Assembly: GCA_963839725.1 (NCBI GenBank)
Contig: CAWIWT010000046.1
Span: 434,001 to 498,000 of the forward strand
Length of the DNA stretch: 64,000 nt
Direction: 5' to 3'
Source of the DNA: Kumtagia sp963839725
Lineage (GTDB): Bacteria > Pseudomonadota > Alphaproteobacteria > Rhizobiales > Rhizobiaceae
The notes under the pieces were generated by a model, which saw only the letters and a program-made list of their open reading frames with translations, was not told where the DNA came from and did no database searches. Below are positions 16,882 through 26,793 of this stretch, in pieces (the first letter of the stretch is position 1; each line of letters opens with the position of its first letter). The position numbers were made by a program, and so were the translations under genes.

Positions 16882-16889
16882 GCGGCGAG

Positions 16890-17441
16890 GCTCTGCGCCG
16901 AGGCGGCCTCGGCAACTTCTGCCTTCGGCTCGAAGCCTTCGTCCAGGAAGAGGCCGATCTTCGGCATCTTGCCGATAGCCTCACCGATTGTCAGCCTCGC
17001 ACCGGCAGCGTCCGATGAAGACGATTTCGCGCTGCTGCGCAACAAGGTGATGGTGATCCGCTGACTGTCCGTCGTGCCTTTTGCCATCATGTAGGGTCGC
17101 GGCTTGGACAGCGGCCGCACATAGGTCTTGTATGAAGCGTCCGACCAGTTGCGCTGGTCCTCGGTCTCGAAGGCATCGCCTTCCATCTCGACGGTGCAGG
17201 TAATCCCCTGCGCTGGCGAGTTATCGCCGCAATGTCGAAGGCCGGCTGATCGGGGCTGATGGCTTTTGGGAAATTGCACTTTTCGACGCTGCCGTCTGTG
17301 AGGCGGATCGTCAGGTCGCCGCCTGCGGCTTCGGCGGGATGATAATACGACAAAACCGGTGCGGTTGGTCGCAAAATCCGTCACCGCAACGCCCTCCGCC
17401 GCCATCACCAGGCGGCCGGAAGCCTCGCCGCTGATGTGCAT
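16890..17441 (-). pseudogene. relic of a D-apionate-lactonase-like gene
   Basis: Fragments of one protein appear in changing minus-strand frames. MHISGEASGRLVMAAEGVAVTD opens near 17441. LSYYHPAEAAGGDLTIRLTDG and FPKAISPDQPAFDI follow in another frame (about 17350-17230). VEMEGDAFETEDQRNW and DASYKTYVRPLSKPRPYMMAKG return to the first (about 17190-17080). From memory the last block matches ApnL-type D-apionate lactonases. The gene is multiply frameshifted, lacks both ends and runs into palindrome 16715-16881. It lies just downstream of a sugar ABC operon, which fits a lost pentose-acid pathway. Confidence 0.55.
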
Positions 17442-17469
17442 CTTATAGGAAAAGCTCCCCTCCGGACCG

Positions 17470-17670
17470 CCGCCATCAGGCTCTTGGCGCTATGGCTCAC
17501 CGAGCAGCGCGTGGTGACGTTGAACGCAACTGGCCAGGAGAAGACAGCCCATGCCGCGCACAAGGCGATCTATGACGGCACCGTCGCTCGCGACGTCGAC
17601 CGCGCCGAAGCCGCCATGCGCGATCATTTGGAGCAGTTGGCGGATACGTTCTGGCGCCAGCGAACGGAAA
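17470..17670 (+). pseudogene. relic of a GntR-family regulator (FCD domain)
   Basis: The plus-strand frame encodes the C-terminal end of an FCD-type GntR regulator: LWLTEQRVVTLNATG, EKTAHAAHKAIYDGTVARD and VDRAEAAMRDHLEQLADTFW. The last is the typical final helix pair of the ligand-binding domain. The N-terminal winged HTH is missing and the 5' side abuts the apionate-lactonase relic. It is a truncated gene, probably left by the same deletion that destroyed its neighbour. Confidence 0.6.
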
Positions 17671-17707
17671 TGCAAAGTAGCGCGCATCGGATGAACGGTT
17701 CGCCGTT

Positions 17708-18247
17708 CTACCGCACCCTTTGCCGCTCGATAAACCCTGTCGCGGCGGCAACGAGTTCGGCCACCGACTTGCGGGCGTCCAGCGTAATGGCGTTCTCGTC
17801 GCTGCCGGGCGGCTCGAGATCGGCGAACTGGCTGCCAACCAGGCTGGCCGGCATGAAGTGACCCTTGCGGGACGCAACACGAATGAGCGCAGTTTCGGGA
17901 TCGATTTCGAGGAAAACGAAGATGAGCCCCGGATTCCGGGCGCGCAGCCTGTCGCGATAAGCGCGCTTGAGAGCCGAGCAGCCGGCAACCACCCTGTGCC
18001 CGCTGTTGACCGTCTTCGCCAGTTCCGCGCCGATCAGATCCAGCCATCCGGCACGGTTTTCATCGGTCAGCGGCGTGCCCCTGGACATCAGCCCGATGTT
18101 TTCCGGCGGATGGAAGCGGTCGCCCTCAATGAAATTGGCATGAAGACGACCGGCAATCGCGCTGCCTACCACGGACTTGCCGCAGCCGGTGACGCCCATG
18201 ACAACGATCGCAGGAAGATCCGCCTGCTCGGCTACAGGTACGTCCAT
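17708..18247 (-). CDS. gntK: gluconokinase
   Basis: Small gluconate kinase (GntK/IdnK type) making 6-phosphogluconate from gluconate and ATP. The 179-residue protein has the P-loop GVTGCGKS (18-25), FIEGDRFHPPENI for substrate, LTDENRAGWL, CSALKRAYRDRLR and the basic ASRKGHFMPASLVGSQFADLEPP segment. It follows the ABC permease by 6 bp and is probably the last functional gene of the transporter operon. It may phosphorylate the imported sugar acid or a breakdown product. Confidence 0.9.
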   Translation of the reverse strand: MDVPVAEQADLPAIVVMGVTGCGKSVVGSAIAGRLHANFIEGDRFHPPENIGLMSRGTPLTDENRAGWLDLIGAELAKTVNSGHRVVAGCSALKRAYRDRLRARNPGLIFVFLEIDPETALIRVASRKGHFMPASLVGSQFADLEPPGSDENAITLDARKSVAELVAAATGFIERQRVR

Positions 18248-18253
18248 CGCAGA

Positions 18254-19240
18254 CTACCTGACTGCCGGAGAGCGGCCATAAAGCAGCAGCATCGCTACGA
18301 TCACAACGCCATAGATGATCTGCCGTCCGGCCTCGGGCATTTGCATGACCGAAAGGATCGACTGGAGAAGCGTGATCAGGATCACACCGGCCACGGTGCC
18401 CAGATAGGAGCCCTTGCCGCCAAGGATCGACGTGCCCCCCAGCACAACCGCCGCAATCGCCGGCAGGAGATAGGCGTCGCCCATGGATTGCGCGGCCTTC
18501 GACGCGTAGCCCGCCAGCAGGACCCCACCAAAGGCGCTGAGCGCGCCGGAGATGACGAAGGCGATCATGACGACGCGGCGCGTGTTGACGCCTGAGAGGT
18601 AAGCGGCGCGCTCGCGATTGCCGATACCATACACCGAGCGGCCGAAGGTGGTGCGGTTGAGCAGGAACACCGCCGCTGCGCCGATGACCGCCCAGATGAT
18701 CACGGCGTTTGGCACGCCGGGTACGAGAAAGCCGGTGGCAATATAGCGCATGGCGGAAGTAGCGGAATCCTGTGGCGAGAAGCCGCCCGTATAGACGACC
18801 ATGAGGCCCTGCGCGACCGCGTTGGTGGCCAGCGTGATGATCATCGACGGGATGCGCAGATAGGCGACGCCAACGCCGTTCACCAGCCCGATCGCCATGC
18901 CGCACAAAATGCCGAACGGGATGGCGATGATTTCACCGGACGGACCAAAAGCAGCAGCAGCCGACGCCATCATGCCGCCCACCGCGACCGCCCAGGGAAC
19001 CGACAGGTCGATCTGGCCAAGCAGGATGACGATCATCATGCCGGTGGCGATGACGCCGAGGAACGACGCGACCTTGAGCTGTTGCAGGAGATATTCCGGC
19101 GACAGGAAGCTGGTCGAATAGAAGCTGCCGAAGGCAAGCAGCAGGATGATGCAGGCAAACGACGTCGCCACCGCCGGGTCGACCTTGCCGAGGAACTTTT
19201 TCGGAAAACGCATGGGCCGGGCTCCGGTGGTGTCGCTCAT
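18254..19240 (-). CDS. sugar ABC transporter permease 2 (RbsC-like)
   Basis: CUT2-type permease of about 328 residues starting MSDTTGARPM at 19240. The start overlaps the stop of permease 1 by four bases. A longer frame through this start is open to 20209, but its upstream part is antisense-like sequence of permease 1 and is not coding. Typical features are the QIDLSVPWAVAVGGM segment, RIPSMIITLATNAVAQG, the coupling loop RTTFGRSVYGIGNRERAAYLSGVN (EAA-like) and GGTSILGGKGSYLGT. It pairs with 19237-20217 as a heterodimeric pore. Confidence 0.9.
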   Translation of the reverse strand: MSDTTGARPMRFPKKFLGKVDPAVATSFACIILLLAFGSFYSTSFLSPEYLLQQLKVASFLGVIATGMMIVILLGQIDLSVPWAVAVGGMMASAAAAFGPSGEIIAIPFGILCGMAIGLVNGVGVAYLRIPSMIITLATNAVAQGLMVVYTGGFSPQDSATSAMRYIATGFLVPGVPNAVIIWAVIGAAAVFLLNRTTFGRSVYGIGNRERAAYLSGVNTRRVVMIAFVISGALSAFGGVLLAGYASKAAQSMGDAYLLPAIAAVVLGGTSILGGKGSYLGTVAGVILITLLQSILSVMQMPEAGRQIIYGVVIVAMLLLYGRSPAVR

Positions 19241-20217
19241 CCGAACCACTCCAGCCGGTTGCGCACGCGGAACAGTCCGAACGCTCCAAGGCTGACCGCG
19301 ACCAGCAGAACCACGCCTTGGAACAGCGGCTGCCACAACGGATCGAAGTCGAAGACAAAGAGTAGATCGCCGATGGTGCGGAAGGCAAACGCGCCGAAGA
19401 TGGCGCCGATGGCGCTGCCCTTGCCGCCGAACAGCGACACACCGCCTAGAACCACCGCCGCGATTGAGAACAGCGTATAGGAGTTGCCGCTGGCGAAGGC
19501 CGCTTCGCCCGTATAGGTGAAGAAGGTGAGGAACAGGCCGCCGATGGCCGCAAGCAGCCCCGACAGCGCATAGGCGATGAATTTCGCCCAGCGGATCGGA
19601 ACGCCGGACATATAGGCGGCAATCTCTGATGAGCCCGACGCATAAGCGGCGCGGCCTGTCACCGAGCGGCTGAACGGCACCCAAACGAAAAGAACAACCG
19701 CGAGAAGAACGACAAGGCTTGCGGGAACCACACCGAACAATCGGCCGGTCAGTGCGTCGGCGAGGTCTTCGTTCACCGAACCGCCCGGAAATGGCCGCAG
19801 CAGCAATGCAAGCCCGAAGAACATGGCGCCGGTCGCGATGGTCGCGACGATCGGCTGCAGGCGCCCGACGATGACGATCAGGCCGTTCAGCGCCCCACAG
19901 GCAAGGCCCGTGCCGAGCACCGTTATCAGGCCGAATGCCGTTTCCAGCGCCGTGCCGACGACCAGCCAAGAGGCAAGGCAATTGGTCAGGATGAAGATCA
20001 TGCCGATGGACAGATCTATGCCGGCGGTGATCACCACCAGCGTCTGCGCCATGGCCACGAAGGCGAGCAGCACACCCTTGTTCGCCGCCGTCTGCACTAC
20101 GTTGGCGGTCAGGCCGGCCGGATGGTTCGAGACATAGATCAGGAACATCAGGGCAAAGATTCCGACCGCCATCAGCGTACCGCGCTGTTCGGCCACCCAG
20201 TAGCGCCATTCCTTCAT
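19237..20217 (-). CDS. sugar ABC transporter permease 1 (RbsC-like)
   Basis: CUT2-type permease of 326 residues with about nine membrane helices. Conserved segments are ITAGIDLSIGMIFILTNCLA, GLIVIVGRLQPIVATIATGAM, the coupling loop TGRAAYASGSSEIAAYMSGVP and VVLGGVSLFGGKGSAIG. The second permease starts within its stop codon. Between it and the upstream ATPase gene lie 285 bp containing palindrome 20313-20449, unusual inside an operon. Confidence 0.9.
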   Translation of the reverse strand: MKEWRYWVAEQRGTLMAVGIFALMFLIYVSNHPAGLTANVVQTAANKGVLLAFVAMAQTLVVITAGIDLSIGMIFILTNCLASWLVVGTALETAFGLITVLGTGLACGALNGLIVIVGRLQPIVATIATGAMFFGLALLLRPFPGGSVNEDLADALTGRLFGVVPASLVVLLAVVLFVWVPFSRSVTGRAAYASGSSEIAAYMSGVPIRWAKFIAYALSGLLAAIGGLFLTFFTYTGEAAFASGNSYTLFSIAAVVLGGVSLFGGKGSAIGAIFGAFAFRTIGDLLFVFDFDPLWQPLFQGVVLLVAVSLGAFGLFRVRNRLEWFG

Positions 20218-20312
20218 GCGCGGAGCTCCGAAATCGAGTTTGCGGATTTCATGTCGACCCCCACTCCGGCCTGGCTCTTTGTGTCGACGGCCGGATAATT
20301 ACATGAGGAACT

Positions 20313-20449
20313 ACCCCCACCCCTAGCCCCTCCCCACAAGGGGGAGGGGAATCTTGCTGCGGCCTCGCTTTTAACCAAACGTTGGCGAAGTTGGCCACGA
20401 CGGTGGCGGTGTCCCCCTCCCCCTTGTGGGGAGGGGTTAGGGGTGGGGG
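20313..20449. repeat. family A intergenic palindrome inside the ABC operon
   Basis: The left arm CCCCCACCCCTAGCCCCTCC with hairpin CCCCACAAGGGGGAGGGG pairs with the right arm CCCTCCCCCTTGTGGGGAGG and GGTTAGGGGTGGGGG. The arms match closely over about 38 bp and enclose about 60 bp. It lies between the ATPase and permease genes, so the transcript would form a very stable hairpin there. Confidence 0.85.
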
Positions 20450-20502
20450 TGCTAGAGCAGGCAGATCCCCCAGAGGCCCAGCGAAGCGGTGCGATACGTG
20501 GA

Positions 20503-22050
<1,548 letters not shown>

Positions 22051-22140
22051 GGCTGTCCCAATAGAGTGAGAGAGATTATCGGCGCACCGCGGACCGAAGT
22101 CCGCGATGCGCCGTCAACACAGCGCCGAAAAGGCGAAGGA

Positions 22141-23265
22141 CTATTGGTTTTCCTTCGTCTGCCCCATGATTTCCTGCGCAGTGAAGTTAATGCCGCAAGT
22201 CGGGAAGGCATTGCCGACGAAGAAGTTGTCGGATTGATCCGGGAAGAAGTCCTCGCCTTCCTTGAAATTCGGATCCTCGACGATTGCCAGCGGCAGTTTG
22301 ACCGACTGTGGAACAACCTCGCCCTCAAGTGCGGTGATCGCGGTCTTGATGGCGACCGCGACCTGAGCCGGGCCGGTACCTGCCGACGAGCACTTCAGCC
22401 CCTCGCCGGCGAACTTCGCGCAGAATTTGCGGAAGCCGTTCTCGGTCTCGCCTCCAAACGGCACGAAGGGATGCTTTGCATCGATCATCGCCTGCACAAC
22501 GCCGGTGTCGCCGCCTTGCGCGGTGATGCCGTCGAACTTCTTGTGCACGGCGATCGCATCGGCGGTCGCCTTCTGCGCGGTCGGATCGTCCCACTTGCCG
22601 AGCACTTCGACGACATCCCACTTCTTGCCGGTGGCGGCGAAGGTTTCATGGATGCCGTTGTGACGGTCGGTGTCGACCGACGTGCCCGCGACGCCGCGAA
22701 CTTCCAGCACCTTGCCGCCTTCCGGCAGGTGTCCGGCCAGCCAGTTGGCCCAGAGAACGCCGAGGCCCTTCTGGTCGACATTGACGTTGATGGCGTCTTC
22801 GGTGTCCAGAATGTTGTCGAAGGCGACGAGGACCACACCGGCTTCCTTGGCGCGCTTGATGACCGGAGCAAAGGCGGTGGGGTTCTGGGCGTTGACGACG
22901 ATGGCGTCATAGCCGCTATCGATGAAGTTGTTGATGGCCGAAATCTGCGCCGGCACATCCTCGCCGGTGGAAACGACCTTGAACTCCTTCAGCTTCGCCG
23001 CCACGTCCGGCTGCGCTGCGTAGGCCTTCGCCGTCTGGATCATCTGGATGCGCCAGGTGTTGGCAATGTAGCCATTGGCGAGAGCGATGCGATATGGGCC
23101 GTCCTTTTTCGGAAATTTGAAGAATTTGGTTTCCGGCGTCCATGGCACGAAGCACTTTTCGTCAGACGATGGCCCGGATACGACCTCCGGCTCGGCGATC
23201 GCTGCCGAACCCAAAAGCAAAAACGCGCTGGCCGCGATCAAGCCACCCGCGATCGATTTTTTCAT
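22141..23265 (-). CDS. sugar ABC transporter substrate-binding protein (CUT2)
   Basis: Periplasmic binding protein (PBP-like I) with a signal peptide (KKSIAGGLIAASAFLLLGSAAIA, cleavage about residue 24). ATG 23265 follows GGGAGGAATGGC; an upstream in-frame ATG at 23289 lacks a site. The ligand domain has the usual RIALANGYIANTWRIQMIQ opening, NNFIDSGYDAIVVNAQNP and a DNILDTEDAINVNVD sugar-contact strand. The sugar is not determined; the gluconokinase and apionate-lactonase relic downstream hint at a pentose or sugar acid. Confidence 0.9.
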   Translation of the reverse strand: MKKSIAGGLIAASAFLLLGSAAIAEPEVVSGPSSDEKCFVPWTPETKFFKFPKKDGPYRIALANGYIANTWRIQMIQTAKAYAAQPDVAAKLKEFKVVSTGEDVPAQISAINNFIDSGYDAIVVNAQNPTAFAPVIKRAKEAGVVLVAFDNILDTEDAINVNVDQKGLGVLWANWLAGHLPEGGKVLEVRGVAGTSVDTDRHNGIHETFAATGKKWDVVEVLGKWDDPTAQKATADAIAVHKKFDGITAQGGDTGVVQAMIDAKHPFVPFGGETENGFRKFCAKFAGEGLKCSSAGTGPAQVAVAIKTAITALEGEVVPQSVKLPLAIVEDPNFKEGEDFFPDQSDNFFVGNAFPTCGINFTAQEIMGQTKENQ

Positions 23266-23423
23266 GCCATTCCTCCCAGTTAAGAACAAATGGACTTGTC
23301 CGGCGCGAACGTCCCAACGCAGAGACTGTCATCCCACGCGGTTGCGCTGCCAATGCAGGTTGCATTCCGTTTTTCCGAACACGATCCGCTCAGTTCTCCT
23401 CCCGAGGAGATCGCTATCGTGAC

Positions 23424-23435
23424 GGTAGCGCTACC
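23424..23435 (-). promoter_or_regulatory. LacI-type operator of the sugar ABC operon
   Basis: Perfect 12 bp palindrome GGTAGCGCTACC with a central CG, the hallmark of LacI/GalR operators (GCGC core). It lies about 160 bp upstream of the binding-protein ATG, and a LacI-family gene is the next gene upstream. It is the likely operator for that regulator. A degenerate half (GGTAGCGC) recurs near 23838. Confidence 0.65.
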
Positions 23436-23553
23436 ATCGGCGATTGTAAAGGCGGCTGTGGAGAGGGTTTTTCAGCAGTTGGCGTACCATTCTTGTTCTC
23501 CCCAAGGGTTCGCGTGTCTGGAGGAGCTTTTTAGAGCCGCAATACCCCTATTC

Positions 23554-23577
23554 GCCTCGCTGCGCTCGGCACCTCTC
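23554..23577. repeat. solo partial arm of family B repeat
   Basis: GCCTCGCTGCGCTCGGCACC followed by TCTC. It matches the inner part of the DUF559 cassette ends (CTCGCTGCGCTCGCCACC) but has only a degenerate partner. It is probably a remnant copy. Confidence 0.45.
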
Positions 23578-24131
23578 AGAGCGGGGCGAGCCGAAGGGCG
23601 AGATGGAGAGGGGTGCCTTCACCAGGCAAAATCGCCAAAAAAGAGGGCAATAGAAAATCTCCACCCGAAAATTATTATCCAATCTTTCCAGTTGCTTAGC
23701 CTTTCATTTTGTCGATTTTCCGTCGTCCCGACAGCCACTTTCATTCCTTCGCGTATTCTCCGCCATAGCAGCTTGCCCGGGAACGGATGTGCACAACCGA
23801 GCATCCAGGCAAGGCGGCGCCGGGTCGGTCGCGCAACGGTAGCGCGGCTTGGGGTGATCCCCCGCAATCTAGACCCGGCCCCTGATCAAGCTCGCGAGCC
23901 GTTCACTCGGCCGGGTTTGGTGAGGGGAAGAACGTCATGGCGGGGCGCGGGAGACTGCGCCACACTTTACTACTTAGGAAGGCTCGGCCTCGCGCCCCGT
24001 CTCCCATCCTGAGCTTGTCGAAGGACGGCAAGGGAAGTTCTTTGACAAAGGCCAGGGCCGAAAGGCAGCGTGGCAACAAGGAAGTGTGTTCAAGGCGGCG
24101 GCGAAGCGCTTGCCGTCTGGGACAACCTGCC

Positions 24132-24213
24132 GGGGGCAGTTCCTGTCTTGCCAAACCGGGGCGATGCCATTGGAAGGCACGCGCTGGCGGCAAAAAGGGA
24201 ACTGTCCCCCGTA
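24132..24213. repeat. inverted repeat downstream of lacI-type gene
   Basis: GGGGGCAGTTCCTGTCTTGCC at the left pairs imperfectly with GGCAAAAAGGGAACTGTCCC at the right. The arms resemble the AGTAAACTGTCC-type palindrome at 56872-56947. It ends at the stop of the regulator gene and could act in its termination. Confidence 0.5.
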
Positions 24214-24214
24214 C

Positions 24215-25246
24215 CTAGCCCCGGCGCGCCGTGCTTTCACGCACCTGCAATTCGAATCCGACGTCGATCACCCGCGTTTCCGGGCGATCACCGGCGATTG
24301 CCGCGCGCACCATGGCGATCGCCTGGCGGCCAATGTCGTAGCGGTGCGTGCGGACGCTGGTCAGCGACGGGTACGCCACATCCATCATGTCGAGGTCGTT
24401 GAAGCCGGCAATGCCGATCCGCTGCGGCACGGCGATCGCCGAGCGGTTGCATTCGAACAGAACGCCGAGCGCAAGGTCGTCATTGTTGCAGAATACCGCA
24501 TCGAGGTCGGCAACCTTGGCTAGCGCATCGCGCAGCAACTCACGCCCGAGCGAGACGCTGGACGGCGTCGGCGTCGTGGTGACCAGCCTGAGGTCGAAGA
24601 GTCCGGCCTCCTCCAGCCCGGCGCGGTATCCCGCCAGCCGGCGCTGCGAACGCGGATCCATCCGCGCCCCGACGAAGCCGATACGCCGGTAGCCGGACGC
24701 GATCAGGTGGCGCGCGACAGTGCGGCCGCCCTCGAAATGCGAGAAGCCAATCATCATGTCGATCGGATCGGGGCCGATCTCCATGATCTGAACGACCGGG
24801 CAGTCCGCCGCTTCCAGCAGCGCGCGCGCTGCTGGTGTCTGGTCGATGCCGGAAACGATGACGGCGGACGGTCGCTGACTGAGGAAGACCTGGAGCAAGC
24901 GCTCCTCCTCCATGCCCGAATAGTGCGTGTTGCCGAGATGAAGCTGCAGATGGCTGTCGCCAAGGCCGTCGTAAAGCCCGCGCACAACGTCGGCGAAGAC
25001 GTTGTTGGTCAGCGACGGGACCAGCACCGCGACGATGTCGCCGCGCGCTGACGCAAGCGCGCGGGCATTGCGGTCCGGCACATAACCAAGCTCGTCGATC
25101 GCCCTTGTGATCTGGACGCGCAGCTCCTCCGAAACGCGGTCGGGCTCACGCAGCGCGCGGGAAACAGTAATCGCGCCGACGCCAGCGCGCTGCGCAACAT
25201 CCGCGATTGTCGGCCGGCCGCCGCCGCGTCTCGACCGGGTTTTCAT
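24215..25246 (-). CDS. LacI-family regulator of the sugar ABC operon
   Basis: LacI/GalR-type repressor, 343 residues from ATG 25246 (MKTRSRRGGGRPT). An upstream in-frame ATG at 25294 adds residues unlike the family. The HTH is TIADVAQRAGVGAITVSRALREPDRV (residues 13-38) with the hinge region RNARALASARGDIVAVLV. The sugar-binding core resembles gluconate-type (GntR) repressors. It is transcribed toward the ABC operon, and the palindrome at 23424 fits its predicted binding mode. Confidence 0.9.
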   Translation of the reverse strand: MKTRSRRGGGRPTIADVAQRAGVGAITVSRALREPDRVSEELRVQITRAIDELGYVPDRNARALASARGDIVAVLVPSLTNNVFADVVRGLYDGLGDSHLQLHLGNTHYSGMEEERLLQVFLSQRPSAVIVSGIDQTPAARALLEAADCPVVQIMEIGPDPIDMMIGFSHFEGGRTVARHLIASGYRRIGFVGARMDPRSQRRLAGYRAGLEEAGLFDLRLVTTTPTPSSVSLGRELLRDALAKVADLDAVFCNNDDLALGVLFECNRSAIAVPQRIGIAGFNDLDMMDVAYPSLTSVRTHRYDIGRQAIAMVRAAIAGDRPETRVIDVGFELQVRESTARRG

Positions 25247-25280
25247 GAAACCAGCCGCGCTCCGAGACAGCGGACCGCAT

Positions 25281-25676
25281 TCATGCGCTAGCACACGTGA
25301 TCAAGTCCATCTCCTCCTTCGTCAATTCGTGCGCGCGCGGACGGCGCGGTGTCAAGAATGATCGCGGCGGGTTCGGTTGATCCGCGACGGGAGCAGGCAG
25401 CGTGCGGCTGCGGGTCGCCTGCTGGAAATCGGCGTATTTGATCTTCACCGTCACGGTGCGGCCGAAGGCGCTTGCCTTCTCGCAACAAGCCCAAACCTCA
25501 TCGGCCATCGACAGGACCCCGGTCTCGATGTCGGCCGGATCGATTAGGTCATTTGCGAACGTCGTTTCCGATCCCGACGACTTGCGTGGGCGGTCGGGTA
25601 CAACGGGCCTGTCGTCCTCACCACGAGCGATGGCGTGATACCACGGTCCGGACTTCCCGAAATTCTGCTGCCACAT
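25281..25676 (-). pseudogene. dinB: DNA polymerase IV C-terminal fragment
   Basis: The frame opens directly into the little-finger domain of Pol IV: FGKSGPWYHAIARGEDDRPV, RPRKSSGSETTF, FGRTVTVKIKYADFQQATRS. The palm, with the catalytic acids, is missing at the 5' side, and the last 35 residues (after LPAPVADQP) no longer follow the family. It is a stump of a chromosomal dinB cut by the accessory island that begins here. It cannot be an active polymerase. Confidence 0.82.
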
Positions 25677-25848
25677 CCGCTAGGCCCTAAAGGCGGATAA
25701 CTTGCGTTGCGACGACACGATGCTCGCTGGCAGGTGCCTTGAAATAGTAAACTCGCCATTTGCCCTAGAACCCTTGATGATGGTTTTTCCGGTTCGCCCG
25801 CTCGCAGCTAATAGTGAAATGGGTAGGCCGATTTGCAGGGGGGCTATC

Positions 25849-25980
25849 GTGGTTAGTTCAGGAACCCATTCACTGATTGCTGTCGACGAGATCGAGCTCG
25901 ACAGGTCCAACCCTAGAATTCGTAAGTTCCTCGAGATGTACGGTGATCAACCAACGCCGGAGCAAATCTTCTTGGCGACT
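25849..25980 (+). pseudogene. ParB-like N-terminal domain, truncated
   Basis: From GTG 25849 the plus strand reads VVSSGTHSLIAVDEIELDRSNPRIRKFLEMYGDQPTPEQIFLA in fragments typical of the ParB/Srx N-terminal domain (the VDEIELDRSNPRI strand-turn is diagnostic). After about 43 residues the frame enters the antisense of the neighbouring GHKL gene and stops. Two genes have been fused tail to tail by a deletion. The function of the full protein is unknown; such ParB-like proteins are frequent on mobile islands. Confidence 0.55.
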
Positions 25981-26793
25981 TCATCGATCGCAGCAAGTTT
26001 GATGCGCTGACGCTTGACAGAGAAGTCCGCGGCATAGGGTTTGAACAGTTCTTCCGCATCGGTCTGGTCACCGTCTCTGCAGAAAATGCGAACTTGGTCG
26101 ATAGGGAAGCCAGCAGCCCTTAGCTTTCGCATGGACCTCGTCGGCGAACGAAAACGCCTTGTCGTAAGGAAGCGGCGAAACTTGACGAACAAAACTCTTA
26201 AGAGTGGCGATATCACTGCATTCAGCAGGTGGATTTGTGAAGCCTGACAACCGCACCTCGAAGTAGTGATCATCGGCCTCAGCAACGTCGGAAATGGCTG
26301 CAGAGACACAGGTTTCTAAGACCGATGCCGCATCACCAGACGTCTCGGCTTCTGGAGACATCAGCTTACGCAACTCCTTGGCGTCGAATGTCACCGTAGT
26401 TTTCTGGAGTTGCCCCCTGGCCTTGGTCTCGAAGATCAGATGATCCGTGAACACGATACCAGCTAATCGACCGATGCCGCGAAAGCCGGCGTTGCGTCGA
26501 AAGTCCTTGTTGGATGCGCCAACCGACGCGAGGACGGCGACAGCATTTTCAACACGTAAGCCCACACCATTGTCCCGAATGGTAAGGGCGTTTCTGTCGG
26601 CACTGAGATTAAGGTCGATGCGTGCGTCCAATTCGGCAACCAATCCATCGTCCACGGCCTGCCGCAAAGAGTCGAAGCTGTTTTGAATATACTCACGGAT
26701 CGCGTTGCGGGCTTCGCCATACATCCCAATCGTGAGTGTCTCCAAGATGAACGCACCGAAATGAGGTTTGAAGGGGACCGGATAGTTACTCAT
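25975..26793 (-). pseudogene. GHKL (HSP90-like) ATPase, frameshifted and 3'-truncated
   Basis: ATPase of the GHKL fold. Motif N is E34 and N38 in NAIREYIQNSFDSL, motif G1 is IRDNGVGL (D74, G76, G78), motif G2 is GFRGIGRLAG (103-112). After about 213 residues an extra A in GCGAAAGC (26125-26127 on the plus strand) shifts the frame. The other frame continues LRAAGFPIDQVRIFCRDG, DQTDAEELFKPYAADFSV to the scar near 25975. The start overlaps the stop of the upstream PIN gene (ATGA), so the two work as a pair. It is possibly a consensus error. Confidence 0.75.

Larger units (their letters stand above)
23266..24214. other. 949 bp gene-free region between regulator and transporter
   Basis: No credible gene on either strand. 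It holds the LacI-type palindrome at 23424, a solo arm of the family B repeat (23554-23577), a low-GC stretch (about 23630-23760) and an inverted repeat at 24132-24213. The length suggests a decayed gene or repeat accumulation between the regulator and its operon. Confidence 0.5.

Noticed and set aside
16722..17441. An intact 239-residue protein on the minus strand
   Set aside because: The frame joins fragments of a family domain with out-of-frame sequence and ends in the translated palindrome; it is a relic.
18254..20209. A single 651-residue frame suggesting a fused double permease
   Set aside because: The upstream half is the wrong frame of permease 1; the real second permease starts at 19240 with the usual four-base overlap.
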